DNA of 64,000 nucleotides from Iamia sp. SCSIO 61187 (GCF_019443745.1 NZ_CP050948.1:558001-622000); one strand, 5' to 3'. Counted from the stretch's first letter, positions 37,905-47,155 are shown. Notes: generated by a model not told the origin, from the letters alone. Translations and numbers: made by a program.

Positions 37905-37936
37905 CGCCCCGGACGGCCGAGGAGGCGGCGACGTGA

Positions 37937-38497
37937 CATCCCGGGCACGTGCGCGGGCAGCACCCCGGCAGCCTGCAGGAAGGCGTGGGCTGAGGTCGGG
38001 CCGACGAACCGGAACCCGTCGGCGCGGAGGTCACGGGCGAGCTCTCCTGCCGCCCGCGCCTGACGGGGGTCGTCCGGGTCGGTGCCCACCACGCCCCGGC
38101 GGGACCAGACGAGCTCCTCGAGCCCGCCGTGTCGGCGGAGCGCGATCGTCGCCTCGGCGTTCGTCCGCGCCGCCGCGACCTTCGCACGGTTCCTGATGAC
38201 CTCCCGGTCCTGCCCGATCACGTGGAGGTCGTCGTCGGTCAGGGCGGCGACGTGGTCCGGGTCGAAGGCGCCGAACGCCCGGCGGAGGGCGGGTCGCTTC
38301 TGGAGGACGATGAGGCACGACAGCCCCGCCTGGAACCCCTTCAGGGCGAGCCGCTCGTAGAGCGCTTGCTCGCCGTGGGCGGGGCGCCGTCACTCGGCGT
38401 CGTGGTAGGCGAGCAGCAGCGGGTGGTTGAACGCCCATCGGCACCGGGCGATCCCGTCATCGCCGACGCCCAGGCGTGCGTCCGTGGCGGTCCTCAC
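37937..38497 (-). pseudogene. tag: DNA-3-methyladenine glycosylase I, inactivated
   Basis: From GTG 38497 (overlapping the SufR-like stop by four bases) the frame reads RCRWAFNHPLLLAYHDAE and then a TGA at 38392-38390, where the family has Trp (HDxEWG). The same frame continues with Tag sequence: LYERLALKGFQAGLSCLIVL, VIRNRAKVAAARTNAEATIA and GFRFVGPTSAHAFLQAAGV. The C-terminal zinc ligand region (normally DHxxxC) reads AHVPGM, so the last Cys ligand is also lost. A nonsense mutation plus loss of a zinc ligand means the gene is almost certainly dead. Confidence 0.82.
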
Positions 38498-39147
38498 GCC
38501 TCGGTGGTCAGCCGGCAGCGCAGACGGCACTGGGCGTTCCGAGGGTCCTTGGGGACGAGCTCCTCGACGACCATGCCCCCGACCGCCTCGGCGACCCCCT
38601 GGGCCAGGCCGAGGTGGATGTCGCAGATGGTGTCCGGGTCGGTGAGCACGGCGGAGGTGAAGGGGCAGGTCTGGAGGGTCACCGCCACCCGGTCCCCCCG
38701 GTGGCGGGCGGTCGGGTCGAAGCCCTGCCGGGCCATCTCCTCCACGAACGCACCCGTCGGGTCGTCGGTCGGCGTCGCGCCCCGCCGGAGGCGGAGCCCC
38801 GCCCGCCGCCCGACCTCGACCGGGGTCTCGCCGGTGCGGGCCAGCTCGGTCAGCAGCACGGCGAGCCGCTCGTAGGGGCCCATCGGGCCCCACCGACCGT
38901 CGGCCGCCGGGTCGACGGTGTAGCGCAGCCGGGGCCGGCCGCGCCCGGTCGGCGCCGCGGTGCTCTCGACCACCAGCCGGGCGGTGACCAGCTTGGCGAG
39001 GTGCTGGCGGATGGCGTTGTGGTTCAGCCCGAGGTGGGCGGTCAGCTCGGCGACGTCGGCGCCGTCGTCGGCGTCCACCAGGTACCGGAAGATCTGGTGC
39101 CGGGTAGGGTCACCCAGTGCTCGTGCCTGCTCTTGGAGGGTCGGCAT
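38494..39147 (-). CDS. SufR-like winged-helix regulator with four cysteines
   Basis: This 217-residue regulator has a DeoR/ArsR-type winged helix (LQEQARALGDPTRHQIFRYL, AELTAHLGLNHNAIRQHLAK). Its C-terminal part has four cysteines (161, 175, 207, 211) in TCPFTSAV, TICDIH and QCRLRC, as expected for an Fe-S or metal-sensing repressor such as SufR. It lies 3.5 kb from the suf operon. A 14-bp CTAG palindrome upstream matches the one in the suf promoter. The start may instead be GTG 39192, giving 232 residues and possibly a leaderless message. Confidence 0.75.
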   Translation of the reverse strand: MPTLQEQARALGDPTRHQIFRYLVDADDGADVAELTAHLGLNHNAIRQHLAKLVTARLVVESTAAPTGRGRPRLRYTVDPAADGRWGPMGPYERLAVLLTELARTGETPVEVGRRAGLRLRRGATPTDDPTGAFVEEMARQGFDPTARHRGDRVAVTLQTCPFTSAVLTDPDTICDIHLGLAQGVAEAVGGMVVEELVPKDPRNAQCRLRCRLTTEA

Positions 39148-39207
39148 GGGCGCCCCGATCTCGTGCTCGTCGATGGGGCGGTCCTCCCGCACCCCGGCGC
39201 CGGCAGT

Positions 39208-39221
39208 CTAGTAGCGACTAG
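39208..39221. promoter_or_regulatory. CTAG-type palindrome upstream of the SufR-like gene
   Basis: CTAGTAGCGACTAG has 5-bp perfect arms (CTAGT/ACTAG) and the same CTAG-N6-CTAG frame as the suf-promoter site at 31461-31474, indicating a shared regulator and autoregulation. Confidence 0.7.
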
Positions 39222-39288
39222 GAATATTCGTCGCAGCGTCCCGTGCGCCACGGGGCCGGGCCGGCGACCGTGGACAGGACCTCGTGAG

Positions 39289-39951
39289 ATGGCGATCACC
39301 GACGCGGTCGAGACGCACCTGATCCTCGGCCTCAACCTCGCCGCGACCTTCGTCTTCGGGTTCAGCGGCGGACTCGCCGCCGTCCGGGCCCGCCTCGACG
39401 TGTTCGGCGTCGTCGTGCTCGCCGCCGTCGTCGGCCTGGCCGGCGGGATCACGCGCGACCTGCTGATCGGCGTCCCGCCCGAGACCGTCCGGGATGGTCG
39501 CTTCCTGATCGCCGCCGCCGCGCCCGGCGTGGTGTGCTTCGTCGCTCGGAGGGGGCGGGACCGGCTCCAACGGGCGGTGCTCGTCTTCGACGCCGTCGGC
39601 CTGTCGCTCTTCTGCGTCACCGGTGCGACCAAGGCCCTGCGGCTCGGCCTGGGCCCGGTCCAGGCGGTCGTCCTCGGGGCGATCACCGGCATCGGCGGCG
39701 GCATCGTGCGCGACGTTCTGCTGCGCGAGGTGCCGACCGTCCTGCGCACCGAGCTCTACGCCGTGCCGGCGCTCGCCGGCGCCGCCGTCGTCGCCGTCGC
39801 CCACCGGGCGGGGAGCGATGCCGGTGCGTTCGCGGTGGTCGGGGCGGCCGTGTGCCTGCTGCTGCGCCTCGTCGGCCTGCGCTACGTCATCAACCTCCCC
39901 GTCGCCGACGACGGCCCCCGCCCCCGGGGTGAGGGGGGATCGGAGCGGTGA
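39289..39951 (+). CDS. TRIC-family (UPF0126) membrane protein
   Basis: This 220-residue protein consists of two tandem UPF0126/TRIC-type repeats with seven hydrophobic helices. The duplicated signature appears as GLAGGITRDLLIGVPPETVR in the first half and GIGGGIVRDVLLREVPTVLR in the second. Members are trimeric cation-channel-like proteins; the ion is unknown (K+ or related). It is monocistronic, 97 bases from the divergent SufR-like gene (GTG alternative), with an ATG start at 39289. Confidence 0.88.
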   Translation: MAITDAVETHLILGLNLAATFVFGFSGGLAAVRARLDVFGVVVLAAVVGLAGGITRDLLIGVPPETVRDGRFLIAAAAPGVVCFVARRGRDRLQRAVLVFDAVGLSLFCVTGATKALRLGLGPVQAVVLGAITGIGGGIVRDVLLREVPTVLRTELYAVPALAGAAVVAVAHRAGSDAGAFAVVGAAVCLLLRLVGLRYVINLPVADDGPRPRGEGGSER

Positions 39952-40034
39952 GGGCGCCCGTGGCGCGAGGCGGGTCGGGGGGCATCGAGATGACGTGATG
40001 TTTGCCGAAATGGGGTTGAGGGCAGGCCGGCTGC

Positions 40035-42032
40035 ATGTCCGAGGCCGCCGCCTCCCCCGCTGACCTGCGCGCCTTCGCCGACACCGCCGACGGCATCGAC
40101 GATGCCATCACCCGCGCCGGGTCCCGCCTCACCGCCGCCGCCGCCGCCTGGGCCGCGTCGGGGCCGGCCTACGGCAGCTCGGTCGGCGCCGGCACCGGCG
40201 CCGAGGTCACCGAGGTCGCCCGGGACTGGGCCTACACCACCGAGTGGGTCCGCCTGGTCGCCGCCCGCTTCGTGGCCGCCGACTCGACGCCGACGTCGTT
40301 CGGCGTGGTGGTCGGCGACGACGAGCACTTCGCCGGGCGGATCCCCCCGGCCACCGAGGACGAGGCCGAGGCCGAGGCGGCCGCCCTGGCCGACGAGTGG
40401 TTGGCGCTGCTCGACGAGACCGGCCTCTCCGAGGACGAGCTGGCCGAGATGGCCGGCGTCTCCGTCGACGACGCCGAGGCCATGGCCGAGCGGTTCCCCG
40501 AGCTGCGCGACCTCCTCGAGCGGGTCGAGGCCAACAGCGCCCTGGAGCCCTTCAGCGCCGCCTTCGTCGAGCAGCTGGGCGCCGATGGCGTGACCCAGAC
40601 CGTCGAGGCCATCCACCTGCTGGGCGAGGCCCAGTTCGTCGTCGGCACCGGCGACCCGGAGTCGACCTTCGCCAACGCCGACCTGTCCCACGATCTGCTC
40701 GCCCCGTTCGACCGCGTCGTGCTGGCCGGGCTCGACGACGACCGCAACCAGGCGGTGGCCGACGACCTGCTCACCGCCGACACCCCGCGGGAGATCCACG
40801 ACCTCGCCCTCCTGCTCGCCCATGGCGACGGGGCCCCGTCCTTCATCGCCGACGCCGCCGAGCTGGTCCTCCGCTACCGCCGCGAGGACCCGTTCAGCCG
40901 GGTCCCGTCGCCCCCGAGCTGGAACCGCCTGTACGTCACCGACCCCGCCCTCAACGCCGACGAGCTGCTCGCCATCCGGATCCTCGACCGCAGCCCCGAG
41001 GCCGCCTTCGAGTTCGTCACCGAGACCGACGGTGACGGCGTCTACACCGGCAACGCCGACCTCCTCGTCCACCCGCCCAACATCGACGCCGTCGAGGCCC
41101 TCACCGGCTACTTCGACGACGACATGGACGACCAGGACCTCCGGGACGAGTACCTGGAGGCTGCCGGCGGCGCCATCGAGGGCGCCTTCGCCGTCTGGCC
41201 CGAGAGCCCCGACTCGCCCCCGGGGACCGATCGCGCCGCCGCCGACGCCTTCGGGGTGGTCGTGCACCACACCGGCGACGGGGACGTGCCCGACCTGGTC
41301 AAGCGCTCGATCGCCCGGGTCGGCGCCACCACCTTGATCATGGAGCAGATCGCCCTCCACGGCGACGACGCCTCCCGGCTCCACGCCGGCGACGACGCCC
41401 TGTGGAACGTCGACGACGACGTGGTGCGGGACTTCTTCCAGGAGCTGGCCTACGACAACGACGGGCCGGGGTCGGCGCTGGAGATCATCTCCCACGGCGT
41501 CGGGGCCTACGGCCAGCGGGAGCTCCAGGCCGGCGTCGACGACCTCGTCCAGGACGGCGAGCTCCGCTACGACCACATGGCCGACGAGCTCGACCGGGTC
41601 GGCTCCCTGTGGGGCAACCTCGGCGCCGGGATGCAGGAGCTCAACGACGACGAGCTCAGCGCCGAGCAGCGGCGCGACGCCCTCCTGGCCGGCATCAACG
41701 GCGGCGGCCGGGCCCTGGGGGGCGCCCTGATCACGATCTCGCCCGCCACCGGGGGGACCTCGGCGGCCGCCGGGCTCACCGTCTACGCCCTGGTCGAGGG
41801 GGGCACCCGCCTGGGCGACTCGCTCGACGAACCCGGGCTGGTCGACGTCGACGGCTTCAAGGACGAGGCCCGGACGCTCACCTACGCCCAGATCGAGGCC
41901 ATGGTCGAGGCCGACCCCGAGCTGGTGGCCCTGCTGGAGGGTGAGGACGGCGATCTCGAGGGTCCCCTGGCCACGATCTTCGGCCACGTCGACGGGCAGA
42001 TGCTCGACAAGCTGTTCGAGGCCGGCGCCTGA
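40035..42032 (+). CDS. Large WXG-like helical protein, probable type VII-associated
   Basis: This 665-residue protein has no signal peptide. The first 90 residues are helical with an ESX/WXG-like look (DAITRAGSRLTAAAAAWAAS, EVARDWAYTTEWVRLVAARF). The middle is acidic and helical with WNRLYVTDPALNADELLAIR. Near residue 560 there is a Gly/Ala-rich hydrophobic segment (GALITISPATGGTSAAAGLT) that could insert in a membrane. It resembles large actinobacterial proteins found beside WXG100 genes (DUF6571-like), but I cannot assign it firmly. The companion WXG100 gene and lipoprotein lie convergently just downstream. Confidence 0.6.
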   Translation: MSEAAASPADLRAFADTADGIDDAITRAGSRLTAAAAAWAASGPAYGSSVGAGTGAEVTEVARDWAYTTEWVRLVAARFVAADSTPTSFGVVVGDDEHFAGRIPPATEDEAEAEAAALADEWLALLDETGLSEDELAEMAGVSVDDAEAMAERFPELRDLLERVEANSALEPFSAAFVEQLGADGVTQTVEAIHLLGEAQFVVGTGDPESTFANADLSHDLLAPFDRVVLAGLDDDRNQAVADDLLTADTPREIHDLALLLAHGDGAPSFIADAAELVLRYRREDPFSRVPSPPSWNRLYVTDPALNADELLAIRILDRSPEAAFEFVTETDGDGVYTGNADLLVHPPNIDAVEALTGYFDDDMDDQDLRDEYLEAAGGAIEGAFAVWPESPDSPPGTDRAAADAFGVVVHHTGDGDVPDLVKRSIARVGATTLIMEQIALHGDDASRLHAGDDALWNVDDDVVRDFFQELAYDNDGPGSALEIISHGVGAYGQRELQAGVDDLVQDGELRYDHMADELDRVGSLWGNLGAGMQELNDDELSAEQRRDALLAGINGGGRALGGALITISPATGGTSAAAGLTVYALVEGGTRLGDSLDEPGLVDVDGFKDEARTLTYAQIEAMVEADPELVALLEGEDGDLEGPLATIFGHVDGQMLDKLFEAGA

Positions 42033-42042
42033 CCGGCGGCCC

Positions 42043-43089
42043 TCACACCAGGCCCGGCCCCGTCATCCACACCACGGGGGAGTCGGCCAGGCTGCGGCCG
42101 CGGAAGCCGAGACCGACGCCGTCGAGCACGTAGACCCGGCCGTCGTCGTCGACCTCGACCCCCACCGGGGCGTCGAACCGGAGGTCCTCGACGGGAGCGG
42201 TGTCGGCGTCGGCGTCGCCGGTGCCCAGCAGCGGCTCGAGCGGTCCGCCGGCGACCGGCCCGGCCCACACCACCCGGCACCCGGTGTCGGCCACGACCAG
42301 CATGTCGCCGTGGCGGGCCACGTCGACCGGCGCCGGGGCGCCCTCGACGCCGTCGGGGCAGCCGGGCAGGTCGCCCCGCTCGGTGACGGTGCCGTCGGCG
42401 GCGACGGCCCAGAGGGTCCGGCAGCCGGGGTCGGCGACGATCGCCCCGTCGTCGGTCGCCGCCAGGCCGTGGGGCATGGACTGGGCACACCCCTCGGCCG
42501 CCAGGTCCACCGTGAGCGTGTCGCCGGCGCCGGCGCGACGGACCGTGGCGGGCGTGCGGTAGGTGCGCCAGAGGCCGCCGTCGCCCTCGGCGAGGGAGCC
42601 GAAGACCTGCTCGGCGTCGGGCACGGAGCCGTCGGTGGGGGCGACGGGCGTGCGCGCCGCGGGGTCGGCGAGGGCGATCTCGTCGGCCAGAGCGCGGGTG
42701 TGGACGGTCGGCACCAGCACGGTGTCGGCCCGCACGAGGGGGTCGCCCGCCGAGAACGAGGCGTCCGTCCCCTCCCCGTCGGGAGCCAGGACCCGGACCG
42801 TGTCGGCGTCGGGCTCGAGCACCCAGACGCCGGCCTCGCCGTCGCCGGCCTCGGCGGCGACGGCCACGGTGCCGTCGGGGCCGACGCCCAGGCCGGTGAC
42901 GTCGGCCAGGTCGGCGGAGCGGGCGTCGACCCCGTCGGCCAGCTCGGCCTCGCCACCGCCGAGGATCCGGGTCACCTCGCCCTCGTCGGCCGAGGGGCGC
43001 CCGCCGTCGCCGCCGAAGAGGCCGCAGGCCCCCAACCCGATCATCGCGGCGGCGAGCCCGATGCGGGTTGCCCAAGATCGTCCCGTCAC
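42043..43089 (-). CDS. Beta-propeller (NHL-like) lipoprotein
   Basis: This 348-residue secreted lipoprotein has signal and lipobox IGLGAC (Cys near residue 22). The body has repeated propeller-type segments of about 40 to 50 residues ending in phrases such as VTGLGVGPDGTVAVAAEAGD, HGLAATDDGAIVADPGCRTL and GVEVDDDGRVYVLDGVG. It should sit on the outer face of the membrane as a binding scaffold. The GTG start overlaps the stop of the WXG100 gene (GTGA), tying the two together. Confidence 0.78.
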   Translation of the reverse strand: MTGRSWATRIGLAAAMIGLGACGLFGGDGGRPSADEGEVTRILGGGEAELADGVDARSADLADVTGLGVGPDGTVAVAAEAGDGEAGVWVLEPDADTVRVLAPDGEGTDASFSAGDPLVRADTVLVPTVHTRALADEIALADPAARTPVAPTDGSVPDAEQVFGSLAEGDGGLWRTYRTPATVRRAGAGDTLTVDLAAEGCAQSMPHGLAATDDGAIVADPGCRTLWAVAADGTVTERGDLPGCPDGVEGAPAPVDVARHGDMLVVADTGCRVVWAGPVAGGPLEPLLGTGDADADTAPVEDLRFDAPVGVEVDDDGRVYVLDGVGLGFRGRSLADSPVVWMTGPGLV

Positions 43090-43466
43090 TGGGCGTGCGC
43101 CGGCTGACCTCCGCCCCCGCCGCCGGCGGGCGCGTCCTCGGCGGCGGCGGCGTCGTTGCGGCGGCGCTGCTCGGCGTTGGCCGACTCCCAGGCGTCGATG
43201 AGCCGCCCCCGCTCCCGTGAGCAGCGGTCGGCCAGGCCGGTGGCGGTGGTCGCCTGGTCGGCCACGGCATCGTCGAACTCCCCCCGGTTGATGCCCCGCC
43301 AGTGGGTGCGGGCCCCGGCGGCGGCAGTGGCGCGGTCGGCCACGCCCTCGTTGAGGGCCGTGGCCGCCGCCCGCAGCTCCCCGGCCAGGTCGGCGGCCAG
43401 GGCGTGGTCGAAGTCGACGGCAGGGGCCCCGTTCTCGGGGCGCACGATCGGGGGAAGGTCGCTCAT
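43086..43466 (-). CDS. WXG100-family protein
   Basis: This 126-residue helical protein has the WXG-type hairpin (ARTHWRGINRGEFDDAV, Trp-Arg-Gly at the turn) between two amphipathic helices, and a Gly-rich tail. WXG100 proteins are small substrates or adaptors of type VII (ESX) secretion. No EccC ATPase or other ESX machinery is in the window. It is followed in operon by the propeller lipoprotein, convergent with the 665-residue helical protein. Confidence 0.75.
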   Translation of the reverse strand: MSDLPPIVRPENGAPAVDFDHALAADLAGELRAAATALNEGVADRATAAAGARTHWRGINRGEFDDAVADQATTATGLADRCSRERGRLIDAWESANAEQRRRNDAAAAEDAPAGGGGGGQPAHAQ

Positions 43467-43523
43467 GGCCCCTCATGGTTCCCCGATGGCTGTCGGGCAA
43501 CCCTCCGCCTGCGCCGGTCGGGG

Positions 43524-44870
43524 TCAGGCCATGGGCAGCCCGGCGGGGGCGGCGCTCTCCCAGGCGTCGTCGACGTGCACGACCCGGCGCCCGGCCCGGT
43601 CCAGGAGCGAGGCCCCGATGGAGGCCCGGTAGCCGGACTGGCAGTGCACCCAGACCTCGCCGTCGGGGACCTCGTGCTCGCGGCCCTCGAGGTCGTAGAA
43701 GGGGATGCCGACGGCGCCGTCGATGTGGGCCTCGTCCCACTCGTCCGGTCGGCGCACGTCCAGCACCACGACCTCGGCCCGGTGAGCCCGCTCCTCGGCC
43801 AGGTCAGCGAAGGTCGCTCGGCGGTAGCGGGCCACCGCCCGGTCGCCGGCGAGCCGCTCGGTCGGGCCCGTCGCCGCCCCCGCGGGGTCGTCGATGCCGA
43901 TCCGGACCAGCTGCCGCTTGGCCTCCACGACCTGGTCGGCGGTGTCGCCGACCAGCGTCAGCGGTGTCCCCCACGGGATCGTCCAGCCCAGGAAGGTGGC
44001 GAACGGGTCGGCGAGCTCCACCGAGATCGTGCCCGGGACGTGACCGGCGGAGAATGCCGTGCGCTCCCGCAGGTCGACCACCCACTCGCCGGCGTCGATG
44101 CGGCGGCGCAGCTCGGACGGGTCGACCTCGGCCGGGATGGACAGGTCGGCCTCGTCGGCCCCCTCGGCGTTCCGCACCCCCATGTGGGCGTAGTAGCGGG
44201 GGTAGGCGGTGAGCCCGGCCACCAGCTCGGCCACGAAGGAGTCCTCGTCCTGGGTCAGGGCGTTGTTCTGCTCCTTCTCCCGTCCGATGGTCGACTCGGT
44301 GCCCTTCGTCTCGGTGGCCGAGCAGAAGCTGCCGAAGCCGTGGGTGGGGTGCACCTCGACGTCGTCGGGCAGGCGCTCGGCGAGCCGTCGCGCCGATCGG
44401 TGCTGGGCCCGGGTCAGCTCCTCGGTCCGGTCGGGGTCGACCAGATCGGTGCGACCCATGGCGCCGAAGAGCATCGAGCCGCCGGTGAACACGGCGACCT
44501 CCTCACCCCCGACCGCCAGGACGTAGGAGAGGTGGGTCAGCGTGTGCCCGGGTGTCGCCACCGCCGTGATCTCCATCGACCCCGCCGTCACCGTCTCGCC
44601 GTCGCTGATCGGCGTGCGGTCGAAGGCGACGTCGTCGGCCGCGTTGACCACGTACGCGGCCCCGGTGCGCCGGGCCAGGGCGAGACCGCCGGAGACGTAG
44701 TCGTTGTGGATGTGCGTCTCGAGCACGTGGGAGACCGGGACCTCGCCGACGACCGCCAGCACCCGGTCGATGTCGCGCTGCGGGTCGATGACCGCAGCCG
44801 CCCGACCGTCGGTCACCACGTAGCTGCGGTCGCCCAGACCGCTCGTCTCGACCACCCGGATGTCGACCAT
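43524..44870 (-). CDS. cstB: CstB-like persulfide dioxygenase-rhodanese fusion
   Basis: This 448-residue protein has a metallo-beta-lactamase-fold persulfide dioxygenase (1 to 250; ETHIHNDYVSGG with His53, His55, Asp57, then TPGHTLTH). A rhodanese domain lacking its Cys (about 265 to 340, GDTADQ at the active loop) and a catalytic rhodanese (WVHCQSGYRASIG) follow. This three-part order and length match CstB, which detoxifies sulfane sulfur to thiosulfate/sulfite. The ATG at 44870 is chosen because the longer start (44918) lies inside the operator. It is divergent from the copper ATPase gene. Confidence 0.88.
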   Translation of the reverse strand: MVDIRVVETSGLGDRSYVVTDGRAAAVIDPQRDIDRVLAVVGEVPVSHVLETHIHNDYVSGGLALARRTGAAYVVNAADDVAFDRTPISDGETVTAGSMEITAVATPGHTLTHLSYVLAVGGEEVAVFTGGSMLFGAMGRTDLVDPDRTEELTRAQHRSARRLAERLPDDVEVHPTHGFGSFCSATETKGTESTIGREKEQNNALTQDEDSFVAELVAGLTAYPRYYAHMGVRNAEGADEADLSIPAEVDPSELRRRIDAGEWVVDLRERTAFSAGHVPGTISVELADPFATFLGWTIPWGTPLTLVGDTADQVVEAKRQLVRIGIDDPAGAATGPTERLAGDRAVARYRRATFADLAEERAHRAEVVVLDVRRPDEWDEAHIDGAVGIPFYDLEGREHEVPDGEVWVHCQSGYRASIGASLLDRAGRRVVHVDDAWESAAPAGLPMA

Positions 44871-44916
44871 GCCGACGCCCTGGCTCGGATCGCCGTCCCG
44901 AAACAGGTTGACGAAC

Positions 44917-44933
44917 ATACCCCCCGGGGGTAT
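44917..44933. promoter_or_regulatory. CsoR/CstR-type operator
   Basis: ATACCCCC (44917-44924) and GGGGGTAT (44926-44933) form an 8-bp-arm palindrome with a single C centre (ATACCCCCCGGGGGTAT). It lies between cstB and the divergent ATPase gene. This consensus is bound by Cu(I)-sensing CsoR and persulfide-sensing CstR repressors. No csoR/cstR gene is seen in the window. Confidence 0.82.
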
Positions 44934-44963
44934 ACCGGAGGAGACGGAAGCGGAGGACGCACC

Positions 44964-47033
44964 ATGAGCACCTCGACCACCCACCCCCGGAACGGCCCCC
45001 AGGCCCCGGACCACCACGGTGGCCACGGCGAGCACGAGGGACACGGCGATCACGGCGGCCACGGCGACCACGGCGATCACGCCGAGATGTTCCGCCGGAA
45101 GTTCTGGATCAGCCTGGTCCTCACCCTGCCCGCTGTCGTGTACAGCGAGATGGTCCAGGACTGGCTGGGCTACACGGCGCCGTCCTTCGCCGGTGACGAG
45201 TGGGTCGCCCCGCTCTTCGGGGCGACCGTCTTCCTCGTCGGCGGGCCCGTGTTCCTGCGGGGCGGCTGGTCCGAGCTGCGGAGCCGCCAGCCCGGGATGA
45301 TGCTGCTGATCTCGATGGGTCTGCTGGTGGCGCTCGGGGGGTCGGTGGCCACCGAGCTGGACCTCATCGACGTGGACCTGTGGTTCGAGCTGGCCACCCT
45401 CGTCACGATCATGCTGCTCGGCCACTGGCAGGAGATGAAGGCGATCGGCCAGGCCCGCGGGGCGCTCGCCGCCCTCGCCGAGCTCCTGCCCGACGAGGCC
45501 GAGCGGGTGACCGAGGGTGGTGTCGAGACCGTCCACCTCGCCGACCTGGGCGTCGACGACGTCGTCCTCGTCCGCCCCGGCGGTCGGGTCCCGGCCGACG
45601 GCGTGGTCGTCGACGGCGCCGCCGAGCTGGACGAGTCGATGGTGACCGGCGAGTCCCGACCCGTCGCCAAGGGCGAGGGCGACCGGGTCGTCGCCGGCAC
45701 CGTCGCCACCGACTCGTCCATCCGGGTGCGGGTCACCGCCCTCGGCGAGGACACGGCGCTGGCCGGCATCCAGCGGCTCGTGGCCGAGGCCCAGACGTCC
45801 CGGTCGCGGGCCCAGGCCCTGGCCGACCGCTTCGCCGCCCTGCTCTTCTACGTCGCCGTGGCCGCCGGGCTGGCCACCCTCCTCGTGTGGAACCTCGTCG
45901 GCGACACCGACGCCGCGGTCGTCCGCACCGTCACCGTCCTCGTCATCGCCTGCCCCCACGCCCTCGGGCTGGCCATCCCGCTGGTGATCTCGCTCTCCAC
46001 CTCGGTGTCGGCCCGGGCCGGGATCCTCATCAAGGACCGCCTCTCCCTCGAGCGCATGCGCTCCATCGACGCCGTCCTGTTCGACAAGACCGGCACCCTC
46101 ACGAGGGGCGAGCACGTCGTCAGCGCCGTCGTCGGCGTCGATCGTGACGACGACGACGTCCTGCGCCTCGCCGCCGCCGTCGAGGCCGACTCCGAGCACC
46201 CCCTCGCCCGCGCCATCGTGCGGGCCGCCGAGGAGCGGCGCCTCGGGTCCGCCCGGGCCACCGGGTTCCAGGCCACGACCGGCCGGGGCGTCTCGGCCAC
46301 CGTCGACGGGCGCCTCTACCAGGTCGGGGGGCCGGCCCTGCTCCGGGAGGCGGGCCTCACCGTCCCCCCCGAGCTGGCCGACCCGGTCGAGACGTGGAGC
46401 GGGCGGGGTGCCGCGGTCCTTCACCTGGTCGAGGAGGGCCGGATCATCGGCGCCCTCGCCCTCGAGGACGAGGTCCGCCCGGAGTCCCGCGAGGCCATCG
46501 ACGAGCTGCACCGGCTGGGCATCCGGGCCGTGATGATCACCGGCGACGCCCGTCCCGTCGCCGAGGCCGTCGGGCGCCAGCTCGGGATCGACGAGGTGTT
46601 CGCCGAGGTCCTGCCCGAGGACAAGGACAAGGCCGTGTCCGACCTCCAGGCGCGGGGCCTCTCGGTGGCCATGGTCGGCGACGGGGTCAACGACGCCCCG
46701 GCCCTGGCCCGCGCCGACGTCGGCCTCGCCATCGGCGCCGGCACCGACGTGGCCATGGAGTCCGCCGGCGTCGTGCTGGCCTCGTCCGACCCCCGCAGCG
46801 TCCTCGGCGTGATCCGCCTGTCCTGGGCCAGCTACCGCAAGATGGTCCAGAACCTGGCCTGGGGGGCGGGGTACAACCTCGTCGCCATCCCCCTCGCCGC
46901 CGGGGTCCTGGCCTTCGCCGGCGTGAGCCTCTCGCCGGCGGTGGGCGCCATCTTGATGAGCCTCAGCACCATCGTCGTGGCCGCCAACGCCCAGCTCCTG
47001 CGCCGGGTCGACCTCACCGCCGGCGACGCCTGA
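44964..47033 (+). CDS. copB: CopB-type heavy-metal P-type ATPase
   Basis: This 689-residue P1B ATPase has a His-rich N-terminus (residues 17 to 40, repeats of HGDHGGHGDH) instead of CxxC domains, and the transport-site motif CPH (VLVIACPHALGLAIP), the mark of CopB-type Cu/Ag exporters. It also has TGES, DKTGT phosphorylation site (FDKTGTLTRGE), HP-locus EHPLARAI and GDGVNDAPALA. It should export copper (or silver) across the membrane. A CGGAGGA ribosome site precedes the ATG. The operator shared with cstB suggests joint induction. Confidence 0.93.
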   Translation: MSTSTTHPRNGPQAPDHHGGHGEHEGHGDHGGHGDHGDHAEMFRRKFWISLVLTLPAVVYSEMVQDWLGYTAPSFAGDEWVAPLFGATVFLVGGPVFLRGGWSELRSRQPGMMLLISMGLLVALGGSVATELDLIDVDLWFELATLVTIMLLGHWQEMKAIGQARGALAALAELLPDEAERVTEGGVETVHLADLGVDDVVLVRPGGRVPADGVVVDGAAELDESMVTGESRPVAKGEGDRVVAGTVATDSSIRVRVTALGEDTALAGIQRLVAEAQTSRSRAQALADRFAALLFYVAVAAGLATLLVWNLVGDTDAAVVRTVTVLVIACPHALGLAIPLVISLSTSVSARAGILIKDRLSLERMRSIDAVLFDKTGTLTRGEHVVSAVVGVDRDDDDVLRLAAAVEADSEHPLARAIVRAAEERRLGSARATGFQATTGRGVSATVDGRLYQVGGPALLREAGLTVPPELADPVETWSGRGAAVLHLVEEGRIIGALALEDEVRPESREAIDELHRLGIRAVMITGDARPVAEAVGRQLGIDEVFAEVLPEDKDKAVSDLQARGLSVAMVGDGVNDAPALARADVGLAIGAGTDVAMESAGVVLASSDPRSVLGVIRLSWASYRKMVQNLAWGAGYNLVAIPLAAGVLAFAGVSLSPAVGAILMSLSTIVVAANAQLLRRVDLTAGDA

Positions 47034-47155
47034 CGGGTTCCGCTCCTGTCGATCCCATCGGCCGTCGACGGTGGATCGGGATCGACGGGACGAGCCGGAG
47101 AGCCGGCCGGGCCCCGCTCCCCGGGGCGGAGGCGAACCCTCAACGACCAGGGCGA

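Noticed and set aside
37937-38497. The TGA in the tag frame might be read through as Trp or selenocysteine.
   Set aside because: TGA acts as stop throughout the window, there is no SECIS-like structure near it by eye, and a zinc ligand is also lost.
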